From Sphingomonas_B tabacisoli (GTDB lineage: Bacteria; Pseudomonadota; Alphaproteobacteria; Sphingomonadales; Sphingomonadaceae): a stretch of DNA of 64,000 nucleotides. Below, in pieces: positions 48,850 through 57,785 of the stretch (position 1 is the stretch's first letter; every line of letters begins with the position of its first letter). The notes under the pieces are model-generated. The model worked only from the letters and a program-made list of their open reading frames with translations, searched no databases and was not told the DNA's origin. The position numbers and the translations under genes are program-made. The stretch spans positions 1,922,001 through 1,986,000 of the forward strand of contig NZ_JBHUDY010000001.1 in assembly GCF_042678385.1 (NCBI RefSeq), given 5' to 3'.

Positions 48850-49740
48850 ATGCTGATCGCGCAGATCACGGACATCCATTTGGGGTTCGATCCGGATAAC
48901 CCGGCGGAGTTCAATCGGAAGCGTCTGGATCAGGTACTGAAACTGCTGACCGGCATGAAGCCCATGCCGAACCTTTTGCTTGCGACCGGCGATCTGGTCG
49001 ATCGCGGCGATGGGGAAAGCTATCGGCGTCTCAAGAACGCGCTCAGCATCTGCCCCTTTCCGGTCTGGCCGTGTCTCGGCAATCATGATCTTCGCGACCA
49101 GTTCCTCGATCATTTCCCCGAAATCCCGACCGTCGACGGCTTCGTTCAATATGAGATCGATGCCGGCCCCGTCCGCTTCCTTGTCCTCGACACGCTGGAG
49201 GAAGGCCGCCACGGCGGCGCCTTTTGCGAGACCCGCGCGCGTTGGCTCCGCACGCGCCTTGCCGAGCAGCCCGACCGCGACACGATGATCGTCATGCACC
49301 ATCCCCCGGTCGATACCGGCATCGAATGGATGACGACCGACCCCGAGGAGCCCTGGGTGACCCGCTTTGCCGAGGCGATCGAGGGCCATCGCCAGATCAG
49401 GAGCATCATCTGCGGTCATCTCCACCGCGCGATCAGCGTCGGCTGGCGCGGCACCAACATCGCCATTTGCCCCTCCACCGCGCCGCAGGTGGCGCTCGAG
49501 CTCGCCCCGATCGATCCCGACGTCCCCGACAACCGCCCGATGATCGTCGCCGATCCGCCGGCCTTCGCGCTTCACAAATGGAATGGCCGCGAGCTGGTCA
49601 GCCATTTCGACACCGCCGATGAGCACACGATGCTCGCCAAGTTCGATTCGAAGATGCAGCCGCTCGTCCGCGCCCTGATGGGCGAGCGGCCGGGACGAGA
49701 ACTTCCCGACGAAGAGGTCCAGATCCGCGCGGCCTGCTGA
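48850..49740 (+). CDS. CpdA-like cyclic nucleotide phosphodiesterase
   Basis: A 296-residue metallophosphoesterase of the class III cAMP phosphodiesterase type. All metal motifs are present: QITDIHLG (DxH), LLATGDLVDRG (GDxxD), PCLGNHDLRDQF (GNHD), IVMHHPPV and SIICGHLHRA (GHxH). It would hydrolyse 3',5'-cyclic nucleotides in the cytoplasm. The ATG at 48850 (AAGG eight bases upstream) is preferred over GTG 48844. It sits 95 bp downstream of the FHA-decaheme gene, same strand, so it may belong to or control the cyclic-nucleotide-binding redox system. Its stop is followed after one base by xth. Confidence 0.88.
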   Translation: MLIAQITDIHLGFDPDNPAEFNRKRLDQVLKLLTGMKPMPNLLLATGDLVDRGDGESYRRLKNALSICPFPVWPCLGNHDLRDQFLDHFPEIPTVDGFVQYEIDAGPVRFLVLDTLEEGRHGGAFCETRARWLRTRLAEQPDRDTMIVMHHPPVDTGIEWMTTDPEEPWVTRFAEAIEGHRQIRSIICGHLHRAISVGWRGTNIAICPSTAPQVALELAPIDPDVPDNRPMIVADPPAFALHKWNGRELVSHFDTADEHTMLAKFDSKMQPLVRALMGERPGRELPDEEVQIRAAC

Positions 49741-49741
49741 C

Positions 49742-50521
49742 ATGGCGCTGCGGATCGCCACCTATAACGTCAACGGCGTCAACGGACGCCTGCCCGTCCT
49801 CCTGCGCTGGCTCGAGACCTCGCGCCCCGACATCGTCTGCCTGCAGGAGCTGAAAGCGCCGCAGGAAAAGTTTCCGGAAGGCGCGATCAAGGCGGCCGGC
49901 TATGACGCCATCTGGCACGGCCAGAAATCCTGGAACGGCGTCGCCATCCTCAGCCGCGTCGGCAAGCCGGTGGAGACCCGGCGCGGTCTGCCCGGCGACC
50001 CCGACCCAAGCCACAGCCGCTACATCGAAGCCGCCGTTTCGGGCCTCCTGATCGGCGGCCTGTACCTGCCCAACGGCAACCCGCGCCCTGGCCCCAAATT
50101 CGATTACAAGCTTGCCTGGTTCGACGCGCTGATCGCCCATGCGGCCGATCTGCTGGCGAGCGGCCTGCCGGTCGTCCTCGCCGGCGACTACAACGTGATG
50201 CCGACGGACAAGGACGTGTACAAGCCTGAGCGCTGGCTGGACGACGCCCTGTTCGCCCCCGAAGTGCGCGCCGCCTATGCCCGGCTATTGGCGCAGGGCT
50301 GGACCGATGCGCTCCGCGCGCTCCACCCTGACGAGACGGTCTACACCTTCTGGGATTATTTCCGAAACGCCTTCGCCCGCGACGCCGGCCTGCGCATCGA
50401 TCACCTGCTGCTCAGCCCGTCGCTCGCGCCCCGCCTCAAGCGCGCCGAAGTGGACCGCGACGTCCGAAGCTGGGAAAAGACCAGCGACCACGCACCAGTG
50501 TGGGTGGAACTGAAGGACTGA
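49742..50521 (+). CDS. xth: Exodeoxyribonuclease III
   Basis: A 259-residue AP endonuclease/3'-exonuclease of the EEP fold used in base excision repair. Motifs: RIATYNVNGVNGRLPVLLRW, DIVCLQELKAPQEKFP (catalytic Glu), NGVAILSR, GDYNVMPTDKDVY and the C-terminal WEKTSDHAPVWVEL with the catalytic SDH. It begins one base after the phosphodiesterase stop and ends one base before the TfoX-N gene, so the three form one transcription unit. Length and motif order are standard. Confidence 0.95.
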   Translation: MALRIATYNVNGVNGRLPVLLRWLETSRPDIVCLQELKAPQEKFPEGAIKAAGYDAIWHGQKSWNGVAILSRVGKPVETRRGLPGDPDPSHSRYIEAAVSGLLIGGLYLPNGNPRPGPKFDYKLAWFDALIAHAADLLASGLPVVLAGDYNVMPTDKDVYKPERWLDDALFAPEVRAAYARLLAQGWTDALRALHPDETVYTFWDYFRNAFARDAGLRIDHLLLSPSLAPRLKRAEVDRDVRSWEKTSDHAPVWVELKD

Positions 50522-50522
50522 G

Positions 50523-50855
50523 ATGTCATCCGATCCCAAGACCGTCGACTACATCCTCGACCAGCTCCAGTCGGGCGGCGCGGACGTGTCTGCCAAGAAG
50601 ATGTTCGGCGAATACGGCCTGTATCTCGACGGCAAGATGGTCGCGATGGTGTGCGATGATCAATTGTTCGTGAAGGGCACGCCGGAAGGCCGCGCCTTCA
50701 CCGGCCCGATCGAGGAAGCGCCGCCCTATCCCCAGGCCAAGCCGCATCCACTGATCGACGGCGACCGCTGGGACGACGCCGACTGGATGGTCGAACTCTT
50801 CCGCATTACCGCCGATGCGCTGCCCGCACCCAAGCCGAAAAAGGCGAAAGCTTAA
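50523..50855 (+). CDS. TfoX N-terminal domain protein
   Basis: A 110-residue protein with the TfoX-N pattern DYILDQLQSGGADVSAKKMF then GEYGLYLDGKMVAMVCDDQL, and FVKGTPEGRAF. TfoX/Sxy regulates competence in gamma-proteobacteria, but the N-terminal domain alone is widespread and its function is unclear. A basic tail (APKPKKAKA) ends it. It is the last gene of the phosphodiesterase-xth unit and converges with the flavin amine oxidase gene. Confidence 0.88.
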   Translation: MSSDPKTVDYILDQLQSGGADVSAKKMFGEYGLYLDGKMVAMVCDDQLFVKGTPEGRAFTGPIEEAPPYPQAKPHPLIDGDRWDDADWMVELFRITADALPAPKPKKAKA

Positions 50856-50904
50856 GTCCCCGAAGGGGCATCGCTCAGCCCCCAAGCGGAGTGGAGCGCG
50901 AGGA

Positions 50905-52140
50905 TCAGTGGACGGCGCGCGCCTGGGTTTCGCTCTTGGTGGCTAGAGAGAAGCGCGGCTCCACGGTGCTGTCCGCCCCCGTCGCCAGCCGCGCGGCCAT
51001 GCGCCCGACCTCCGGACCATGCTTGAATCCATGCCCCGACCCGCCGCCGACCAGCACGGCGTTGGCCCAGGTGGGATGCCGGTCGATCAGGAAATCGCCA
51101 TTCGCGCTATTCTCATACTGGCACACGCGCGCTTCGTTGAGCGGGCGCGTGGCGATCGCGGGAAAACGCCGGGCGAGATAGGCGCGCGCCGCGGCCAGTT
51201 CGTCGGGGCTCGGCAGCCGGTCGCCCTTGTCGGGATCGGTCGCGGGACCATGCGCATCATGCGCGATCTTGAACCCGCGCGCTTCCAAGTCGGGCATGCC
51301 GTACCAGATGTCGCCGTCGTTGAAGTCCGCCCAGCCCGGAAGCCGCCCGGGCCCAAACCGGTCGTCGCCCGGCGGCACCGAGAAGAAGAACGCTTCCTGC
51401 CGCGTCGGAAAGATGCGCCGCCCGAGCAGGTCCGGAAACAGCTTCGGCAGCCACGGTCCCGCCGCGAACACGAACGCGCCTGCGCTCACCGTATCTCCCG
51501 CCGCCGTACGGATCGCTTCCAGCTTCGCACCCGAAGGCGGCAGCACCTGCGCATCCAGATACGTCCCGCCGGCCTTCACAAACTCCGCGACCAGCGTCTG
51601 CACCGCGCGCCTCGCCATCAGCACGCCGAAGCCCGGCTCCAGGAACCCGATCTGGATTCCGGCAAAGTCGATCGCCGGATAGCGCGCCGTCATCTGCGCC
51701 CGGTTCAGCACCTCGATCGGCAGGCCCAGCTCCCGGTTCACCGCGATCGACGAGCGGATATAGTCGTCCTCCTTGGGCGAGAAAAACAGCACACCGGCCG
51801 GCACGAAAATCGGCAGCCCGCTCTTCGCCGACAGCATTTTCCACTCCGGGAGCGAATCCCGCGCCATCCGCGTGTAGATCGCGTCCTTTCCGTATCCGGC
51901 GCGGATCATCCGGCTTTCGCCGCCCGACGAGGCGCGGGCATTGGCTGGCCCCCAGGCGTCGATCAGCAGGACTTTGCGCCCCATCCGCTGGAGCTGCACT
52001 GCCGTCCAGGCGCCGAACACCCCGGCGCCCACCACCGCCACGTCAGGCGCACCGCCGCCGGCTACGACCGCCGGCGCGGCGCCCGCGAGCACCGCGCCGG
52101 CGCCAAGGCCGATCGCGGTGCGCCGCGGGACGCTCGTCAC
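50905..52140 (-). CDS. FAD-dependent amine/amino-acid oxidase (MTOX/sarcosine oxidase-like), Tat-type leader
   Basis: A 411-residue flavoenzyme. The N-terminus VPRRTAIGLGAGAVLAG resembles a twin-arginine signal, then VAVVGAGVFGAWTAVQLQRM binds FAD. Near the C-terminus ARVCQYENSANGDFLIDRHP aligns with the segment of monomeric sarcosine oxidase and N-methyltryptophan oxidase in which a Cys (here about Cys340) holds the flavin covalently. Family members oxidise N-methyl or secondary amines. The start is GTG 52140, one base after the stop of the TonB receptor gene; this coupling suggests it acts on an imported compound. Confidence 0.85.
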   Translation of the reverse strand: MTSVPRRTAIGLGAGAVLAGAAPAVVAGGGAPDVAVVGAGVFGAWTAVQLQRMGRKVLLIDAWGPANARASSGGESRMIRAGYGKDAIYTRMARDSLPEWKMLSAKSGLPIFVPAGVLFFSPKEDDYIRSSIAVNRELGLPIEVLNRAQMTARYPAIDFAGIQIGFLEPGFGVLMARRAVQTLVAEFVKAGGTYLDAQVLPPSGAKLEAIRTAAGDTVSAGAFVFAAGPWLPKLFPDLLGRRIFPTRQEAFFFSVPPGDDRFGPGRLPGWADFNDGDIWYGMPDLEARGFKIAHDAHGPATDPDKGDRLPSPDELAAARAYLARRFPAIATRPLNEARVCQYENSANGDFLIDRHPTWANAVLVGGGSGHGFKHGPEVGRMAARLATGADSTVEPRFSLATKSETQARAVH

Positions 52141-52141
52141 G

Positions 52142-54538
52142 TCAGAACTTCTGCCGCGCGGTGAGGCCGAAGGTCCGCGGCTGGCCGACATTGAAGCCCA
52201 GCCGCGCCCGCCCGCCACGCTCGCGGTCGAACGACAGCAGCGGGTTCTGGTCGAGCAGATTGTTGACGTACGCCGTCACCTCGAACCCGCTCGTCGTCCG
52301 CACCCCGACGCTCAGGCTCACGAGCTGATAGTCGGGCAGCTTCAGGTCGACGATCGTCGAAGCCGTCGCCGGCGCGCCCGCGAACGGCAGGCCGTGCACG
52401 AAGGTGCGCGGGTTGTTCTCCTGATCGCTCGGCTGGGTGTAGCGCGCGCCGACATGCTGGACGCTGCCGCTGACATAGGCCGTCCAGTCGGCGCGGACCG
52501 GGAACTCATAGGTCGCGTTGGCCGAGATCTGGAACTTGGGCACGGTCGGCAGGCGGTTGCCCTTGCGAATGCCGGTCGTGGTCGCCAGCGGCTCCGGCAG
52601 GGTCGAGCGGAACTTCGAGTCGAGCGCGCTGCCGCTCACGCCCAGCGTCAGCCCCGGCGCCGGCCGCGCCGTCATCTCGAACTCAACGCCCTCGGCGCGC
52701 GCCTTGGGCACGTTGAACACGATGCGCGACGAGCAGGAGCCGGCGTCCAGCGTCACCTGCAGGTTCTTGATGTCGTTATAGAAGGCGGCCGCGTTAAAAG
52801 TGATGCCGCTCCACTGCGACTTCATGCCGACTTCATAGTTCCAAAGCGTCTCGTCCTTGTAGCTCTGGAAGCCGCCGAACAGCGCCTTGTCGGTGGCCGA
52901 GCAGAGCGGGACGTTCAGCGGATCGTTGACGCCGCCCAGCCGGAAGCCCTTCGCCGCCTGCGCATTCAGCGTGACGTTGGGCGTCGCTTCCCAGCTCAGC
53001 AGGAAGCGCGGCGTGAAGCCGTCCGACTTGGTCCGGTCGGTGCGGTTGTCGTCGTTCGAGAACAGGCCGCCCGACTTGAACTGCCGCCGCTCGTTGAAGT
53101 CGTAATAGCGCACGCCCGCGGTGGCGGTCAGCGTCTCGTATTTGTAGCTCGCTTCGCCGAACACCGCCTTCTGCTTGATCTTGTACGGCAGGTCCGAGTT
53201 GTAGGGCGAGTTGGCGGGGAAACCGTTCGCCACCGCCGCCGAGGTGCCCGCGCCCAGCACCATGTCGGTGAAGGCGTCATAGCCCGGGGTCGGCAGCCGC
53301 TGGCGGTAGAAGCGGTCGATGTCCGAATAGAAGCCGCCGATCAGCCATTGGAACGGCCCGCTCCCGTTCGACGCCAGCCGCACTTCCTGCGTCCAGGTCT
53401 TAAGGTCGGTCGTGTCGCGCAGATTGGACGGCAGCAGCACTGCCGCATCCGGGAATTTCAGATCGACCGACACCGATCCGGTCAGCGCGCTCGCATCGCG
53501 CGAGGCGAGGATATCGCGCTTGATATAGCTGGTGACCGACGTCAACGTGACCGCGCCGATATCGATGTTCGCGGTCAGGTCGGCAAGGAACGTCTTGTCC
53601 TTGAACTTCTCGTCAAGCAGCAGGAATTGCTGCCCGTCCTTGAAGGTCACTTTCGGTCGCGTCGTCGTGAACTGGTTGGCGAAAAGGCTATAGATCTCCT
53701 CGCGGTTGAAGCCGTTCGCGATCACTTTCTGATATACCACGCGCGGCGTGATCGTGATGTTATCGGTCGGCTTGAACAGGATCGAGATGCGGCCGCCATA
53801 GCGGTCGCCGTCGTTCACGTCCTTCTTGATGGTGCCGTTGTTCTGCAGCGCGTCGATGAAGCCCGCATAGCGCGTGTAGTAGCCGACCGCGCGCACCGCG
53901 ACATTCTCGTTCACCGGCAGGTTGATCGCGCCCTTGGCCGAGCCGCCGACCGACCCGCCGTCGATCATGTTGATATTGCCTTCGACCTGGCCTTCGACCT
54001 TCTCCGTGTTCGGCTGGTTGGTGATGTAGCGGATCGTGCCGCCCACCGAACCCGATCCGAACAACGTGCCCTGCGGCCCGCGCAGCGTCTCGACGCGGTT
54101 CAGGTCGAACAGGTCGAAATCGGGCGTGAACAGCGACAGTGAGACGACGCTTTCGTCGAGATAGACACCGACCTGCTCCTTCACGCCCGGCTGGTCGCGC
54201 ACGACCTGGCCGGCCGAGACGCCGCGCACGGAGACCTGGCTCTGGCCCGGCCCGAGATTCTGGATCGTCAAGCCCGCGACGTTGCGCGACAAATCCTCCA
54301 GCGTCACCGCGCCGGAGCGCTGGATGTCCGCCTGGGTCTGCGCGTTGATCGAGAACGGCACGTCCTGCACCGTCGATGCGCGCTTGGTTGCCGTGACGAT
54401 GATATCGCTATTGTCTTCCGCGACTTGCCCGCCCGCGCCCTGCGCGCCGGTCTGCGCCCAAGCGGGTGCAGCGATCCCCAAAAGCAACAGCGAAGCCCCG
54501 CCGAGCAGCCCTGCCCGGCGCCGGTTGATGTTCGACAT
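52142..54538 (-). CDS. TonB-dependent outer-membrane receptor
   Basis: A 798-residue receptor for active uptake across the outer membrane. Signal peptide ends PAWAQ; the TonB box DIIVTATKR and plug domain (VQDVPFSINAQTQADIQRSG, SVRGVSAGQVVRDQPGVKEQ, VETLRGPQGTLFGSGSVGGT) are followed by a 22-strand barrel ending in RTFGLTARQKF. The large-ligand type is typical of sphingomonads; substrate unknown. GGGGAGGATTT precedes the ATG at 54538. It is followed immediately by the flavin amine oxidase gene. A 158-bp gap separates it from a TonB_C gene on the same strand. Confidence 0.93.
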   Translation of the reverse strand: MSNINRRRAGLLGGASLLLLGIAAPAWAQTGAQGAGGQVAEDNSDIIVTATKRASTVQDVPFSINAQTQADIQRSGAVTLEDLSRNVAGLTIQNLGPGQSQVSVRGVSAGQVVRDQPGVKEQVGVYLDESVVSLSLFTPDFDLFDLNRVETLRGPQGTLFGSGSVGGTIRYITNQPNTEKVEGQVEGNINMIDGGSVGGSAKGAINLPVNENVAVRAVGYYTRYAGFIDALQNNGTIKKDVNDGDRYGGRISILFKPTDNITITPRVVYQKVIANGFNREEIYSLFANQFTTTRPKVTFKDGQQFLLLDEKFKDKTFLADLTANIDIGAVTLTSVTSYIKRDILASRDASALTGSVSVDLKFPDAAVLLPSNLRDTTDLKTWTQEVRLASNGSGPFQWLIGGFYSDIDRFYRQRLPTPGYDAFTDMVLGAGTSAAVANGFPANSPYNSDLPYKIKQKAVFGEASYKYETLTATAGVRYYDFNERRQFKSGGLFSNDDNRTDRTKSDGFTPRFLLSWEATPNVTLNAQAAKGFRLGGVNDPLNVPLCSATDKALFGGFQSYKDETLWNYEVGMKSQWSGITFNAAAFYNDIKNLQVTLDAGSCSSRIVFNVPKARAEGVEFEMTARPAPGLTLGVSGSALDSKFRSTLPEPLATTTGIRKGNRLPTVPKFQISANATYEFPVRADWTAYVSGSVQHVGARYTQPSDQENNPRTFVHGLPFAGAPATASTIVDLKLPDYQLVSLSVGVRTTSGFEVTAYVNNLLDQNPLLSFDRERGGRARLGFNVGQPRTFGLTARQKF

Positions 54539-54696
54539 AAATCCTCCCCAACCACGTCTTTTATGTTGCGGGAGTGTATCAATGTGGCACGACAGGGTGA
54601 AGGTGCGAGGGAGACGGAATGCAGCTTTTGACGCACAGTGTTGCCGTCTTGTGACACTGCCGTGCAAGTCCTTGCGCGCTATGTGATTTCCGCCAG

Positions 54697-55497
54697 CTAA
54701 AGCCGGAAGGCTCGCCACCGAACTCGGCGACTTTCCCACGAAACAACCGGATTTCCCTTGCCGTCCAACGCCGGTTCGTAGCGCGCGCTGCGCTGGATGG
54801 CATGACACGCGGCGGCATCCAGCGCTGGCGTTCCGCTGCTTCGGACCACGCGGCAATCGCTCGCCGAGCCATCCTTGCCGATTGTCCAGAGAATGATGGT
54901 ATCGCCGCGCTCGCCCTTCTGTGCAGCCGGCTTCGGATAATCGTCGGAAGTGATCCACGAACCCATATCGCCGATCGGCTTGGCCAAGGTGGCGACTTTC
55001 GCCAGTCCTGCCAAATCCACGTCCCAATATCTCAAAAGCACATTGCGGCAATCTGCCAACGCCGCTCGCACTTTGGCGAGGTTCGTCATGCGAACCGACA
55101 AGGTGCCGGAAGGTTTACCCTCAATCGTCACCACGCTGCCTTCGCGAAGATCGGTCAAAACATCGTTGGTTGTGCTGATGATGATCGCATGGGCCGAATG
55201 CTTGGATATCCAGATCGACCTGTACGTAGCGTCTAACTGCCTATCGCCGGGTGCGGTCCGGATCTGGGCCTTGCCTTGCAACAGCAGATGCCCTGGCCAT
55301 CGATCCACATCGATGGAAATTTCCATTCGATCGCTCAGAGGCCCCGGCCTAAAACCGACAGATGCTTCTCCTTTCGCCCCATATTTTCTGGCCGCAACGC
55401 ACATGCTCTGCTCGTATGCGACGGTCCACGGACCGTTCGGCTCCAAGGGAGTGATCGGGCTGGCCGCCGCCAGCAAGGCATTGAGCAACACAGACAT
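54697..55497 (-). CDS. TonB C-terminal domain protein
   Basis: A 266-residue secreted protein. The C-terminal ~90 residues are a TonB_C domain: DDYPKPAAQKGERGDTIILW, then GKDGSASDCRVVRSSGTPAL, AAACHAIQRSARYEPALDG. The N-terminal part has a signal-like hydrophobic start (SVLLNALLAAASPI) but no proline-rich spacer or membrane anchor of a true TonB energy transducer, so it is likely a periplasmic TonB_C protein. GC content is lower than in neighbours, with several ATT/ATA and CAA codons, a sign of possible transfer. It lies upstream of the receptor gene on the same strand. Confidence 0.75.
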   Translation of the reverse strand: MSVLLNALLAAASPITPLEPNGPWTVAYEQSMCVAARKYGAKGEASVGFRPGPLSDRMEISIDVDRWPGHLLLQGKAQIRTAPGDRQLDATYRSIWISKHSAHAIIISTTNDVLTDLREGSVVTIEGKPSGTLSVRMTNLAKVRAALADCRNVLLRYWDVDLAGLAKVATLAKPIGDMGSWITSDDYPKPAAQKGERGDTIILWTIGKDGSASDCRVVRSSGTPALDAAACHAIQRSARYEPALDGKGNPVVSWESRRVRWRAFRL

Positions 55498-55502
55498 TTA
55501 TC

Positions 55503-55560
55503 CCCGTTCGGCCCGAGCTTGTCGAAGGCCAGCTTTTCTCCTCATATGCGGGGAAAGAAA
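55503..55560. repeat. Dispersed repeat family A, copy 5 (diverged)
   Basis: CCGTTCGGCCCGAGCTTGTC followed by GAAGGCCAGCTTTTCTC, then a partner with AAAGAAAAGAGG. The core is less conserved than in copies 1-3 and the right arm is partial. It lies just after the TonB_C start and upstream of the acylase gene, so it forms part of the divergent promoter region. Confidence 0.65.
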
Positions 55561-55575
55561 AGAGGCGGGGGCCTG

Positions 55576-57693
55576 ATGAAGCGCTGGGCGAAATGGACTT
55601 TGGGCGGCGTGGGGCTGCTCGTCGCGATCGCGGCGGCCGATGCCCTCGCCTTCTCCCCGCTCGCCGCGCGCTTCGATCGTATTCCCGAGCCGGCGGGCTG
55701 CTATGAAGTGGTGATCCGCCGCGACCGCTGGGGCGTGCCGCATGTGAAGGGGCGCACCGATGCCGCTGCCGCTTTCGGCCTCGCCTGGGCGCAGGCGGAG
55801 GACGATTTCCCGACTTTCGAGCAAGTGCTGGCGGGCACCCGCGGCCGGCTCGGCGAGCTGACCGGCCCTAAGGGCGCGGCGCAGGACTATGCCTTGGCGC
55901 TCCTCCGCGTCCGCCAGGAGGTGGAGCGCGGCTATACGACTAAGCTCTCTCCGCAAGTCCGCCGGGTCGTCGAGGCCTATGCCCAGGGCGCGAACCTCTA
56001 CGCCGCCCGCCACCCGGAGGAACGGCGGCTGCGCGGCTTGTTCCCCGTTACGGGCAAGGACATCGTCACCGGTTTCGCGCTGACCTCGCCTTTCTTCTTC
56101 GGGCTCGACCACACGATCGGCGCGCTCGTCCAGAACGAGCCGCTGCCCAACGATTCCAATCTCGGCACCGACAAGGGCTCGAACGCTTTCGCCGTCGCGC
56201 CGAGCCGGTCGAGCGATGGCGCCACGCGCCTGATCCTCAATTCGCACCAGCCCTGGACCGGCCCGGTCGCCTGGTACGAAGCGCACGTCACCAGCGGCGA
56301 AGGCATGGACATGGCCGGCGGCCTGTTCCCGATCGCGCCCTTCCCCTTGACCGGCCACAACCGAACGCTCGGCTGGGCGAACACCGTCAACCGCCCCGAT
56401 CTGGTCGACGTCTACCGCCTCAAGCTCACCGACGACCGCGCGCATTACCGCTTCGACGGCCGCACGTTGCCGCTCGGCCAGAGCCGCGTCTGGCTCTGGG
56501 TGCGTTTCGGCCCGTTCGTGCTGCCCGTGCCGAAGACGATCTATCGCGCGATCCAGGGACCGGTGATCGTCGACAAGGCCGGCGCCTTCGCCGTCCGCTA
56601 CGGCAGCATCGGCGAAATCCGGCAGGTCGAGCAATATTACCGCCTGACCAAGGCGCGAAACTTCGACGAATGGATCGCCGCGATGCGCATGGCCGCGATC
56701 CCCGCCACCAACTTTGTCTATGCCGACGCGACCGGGCGGATCGGACTCTTCTACAACGCCCGTTTCCCGGAGCGCGCGCCCGGCTTCAACTGGCGCGGCA
56801 TCCTGTCCGGTGACACCAGCCGCGACCTTTGGCGTCGTCAGCTCCCGTTCGACGCCGCGCCGCAGCTCGTGAACCCGGCCAGCGGCTTCGTCGTCAACGC
56901 CAACAACGCGCCCTGGCTGGCGACACAGGACGGATCGAACCTGCAGCGCGCGGCCTATTCGCCGCTGATGGGCATCGAGGAGAACGTCACCAACCGCGCC
57001 CTTCGCGCCACCGCGCTCCTGTCTGCAATGCCGAAGGTCAGCGCCGACGATCTCTGGCGGGTGAAGATGGATACCGGCTACGACCCGAGCAGCGCCGAGC
57101 AGGCCTATGTCCGCGCCGTCCTCGCGCTCGATCTCCGCGATAGCCCCGATCTGGCGAAGGCCCAGGCGCTGCTCCGCACCTGGGACGGCTCGCTGGACGG
57201 CGAGGGTCGCGCCGACGCCGTCGCCTTCCTCGTCGTCAAATACGGGCTGCGCGCGATCTACTCCAACAAGACCCCGCCGCCGCCGCGCGAGGCGCTGGAG
57301 AACGCCGTGAAGCGGCTGACCGCGCTGTCAGGCCGGGTCGATCCGCCGATGACCGACCTCGTTCGCCTGCGCCGCGGCAGTCTCGACTTGCCGCTCACCG
57401 GCGGCCCCGGCGCTCTCCGGGCGATCTACACCGACTGGGCGGACGACGGCCGGCTGTTCGGCAATCTGGGCGACAGCTTCATCATGCTCGTCACCTGGGA
57501 CAAAGCCGGCAAGGTCAGCGCCCAGAGCATCCACCAGTTCGGCGCTGCGACGTCCCGCCCCCAGTCGCCGCATTATGCCGACCAGGCCCCGCTCTTCGCG
57601 CGCGGCCAGTTGAAGCCGGCGTGGTTCGACGAAGCCGAGCTCGCCCCCAACATCGTCTGCGCCTACCGACCCGGCCAGCCGCACCGCTGCTGA
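55576..57693 (+). CDS. Penicillin-acylase-family Ntn hydrolase
   Basis: A 705-residue preprotein. An N-terminal hydrophobic segment (LGGVGLLVAIAAADALAFS) may act as a signal. The alpha chain has VVIRRDRWGVPHVKGRTDAA and AFGLAWAQAEDDF, then a spacer and the autocatalytic site GTDKGSNAFAVAP, where Ser202 would be the N-terminal nucleophile of the beta chain. Later parts include VNANNAPW and FGNLGDSFIMLVTWD. Relatives cleave amide bonds of penicillins or N-acyl-homoserine lactones, so it may be an amidase or quorum-quenching enzyme. GGGGGCCTG precedes ATG 55576. It diverges from the TonB_C gene. Confidence 0.88.
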   Translation: MKRWAKWTLGGVGLLVAIAAADALAFSPLAARFDRIPEPAGCYEVVIRRDRWGVPHVKGRTDAAAAFGLAWAQAEDDFPTFEQVLAGTRGRLGELTGPKGAAQDYALALLRVRQEVERGYTTKLSPQVRRVVEAYAQGANLYAARHPEERRLRGLFPVTGKDIVTGFALTSPFFFGLDHTIGALVQNEPLPNDSNLGTDKGSNAFAVAPSRSSDGATRLILNSHQPWTGPVAWYEAHVTSGEGMDMAGGLFPIAPFPLTGHNRTLGWANTVNRPDLVDVYRLKLTDDRAHYRFDGRTLPLGQSRVWLWVRFGPFVLPVPKTIYRAIQGPVIVDKAGAFAVRYGSIGEIRQVEQYYRLTKARNFDEWIAAMRMAAIPATNFVYADATGRIGLFYNARFPERAPGFNWRGILSGDTSRDLWRRQLPFDAAPQLVNPASGFVVNANNAPWLATQDGSNLQRAAYSPLMGIEENVTNRALRATALLSAMPKVSADDLWRVKMDTGYDPSSAEQAYVRAVLALDLRDSPDLAKAQALLRTWDGSLDGEGRADAVAFLVVKYGLRAIYSNKTPPPPREALENAVKRLTALSGRVDPPMTDLVRLRRGSLDLPLTGGPGALRAIYTDWADDGRLFGNLGDSFIMLVTWDKAGKVSAQSIHQFGAATSRPQSPHYADQAPLFARGQLKPAWFDEAELAPNIVCAYRPGQPHRC

Positions 57694-57785
57694 CCCGCCC
57701 CGCGCGGAACCGCCTCGCGCGTCGCCGGTTTCGATCCGACATCAACCACTTGGCCCGCATGTGCCGGGCGGAGGGCCCGCGGCCG

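Noticed and set aside
51941..54142. A 733-codon open frame on the plus strand opposite the TonB receptor and flavin oxidase
   Set aside because: Its translation is Arg/Ala-rich and without domain features; it is a GC-driven shadow of the two well-supported minus-strand genes.
54697..55497. TonB_C gene as a true TonB energy transducer
   Set aside because: It lacks the membrane anchor and the long proline-rich spacer, so it cannot span the periplasm as TonB does.
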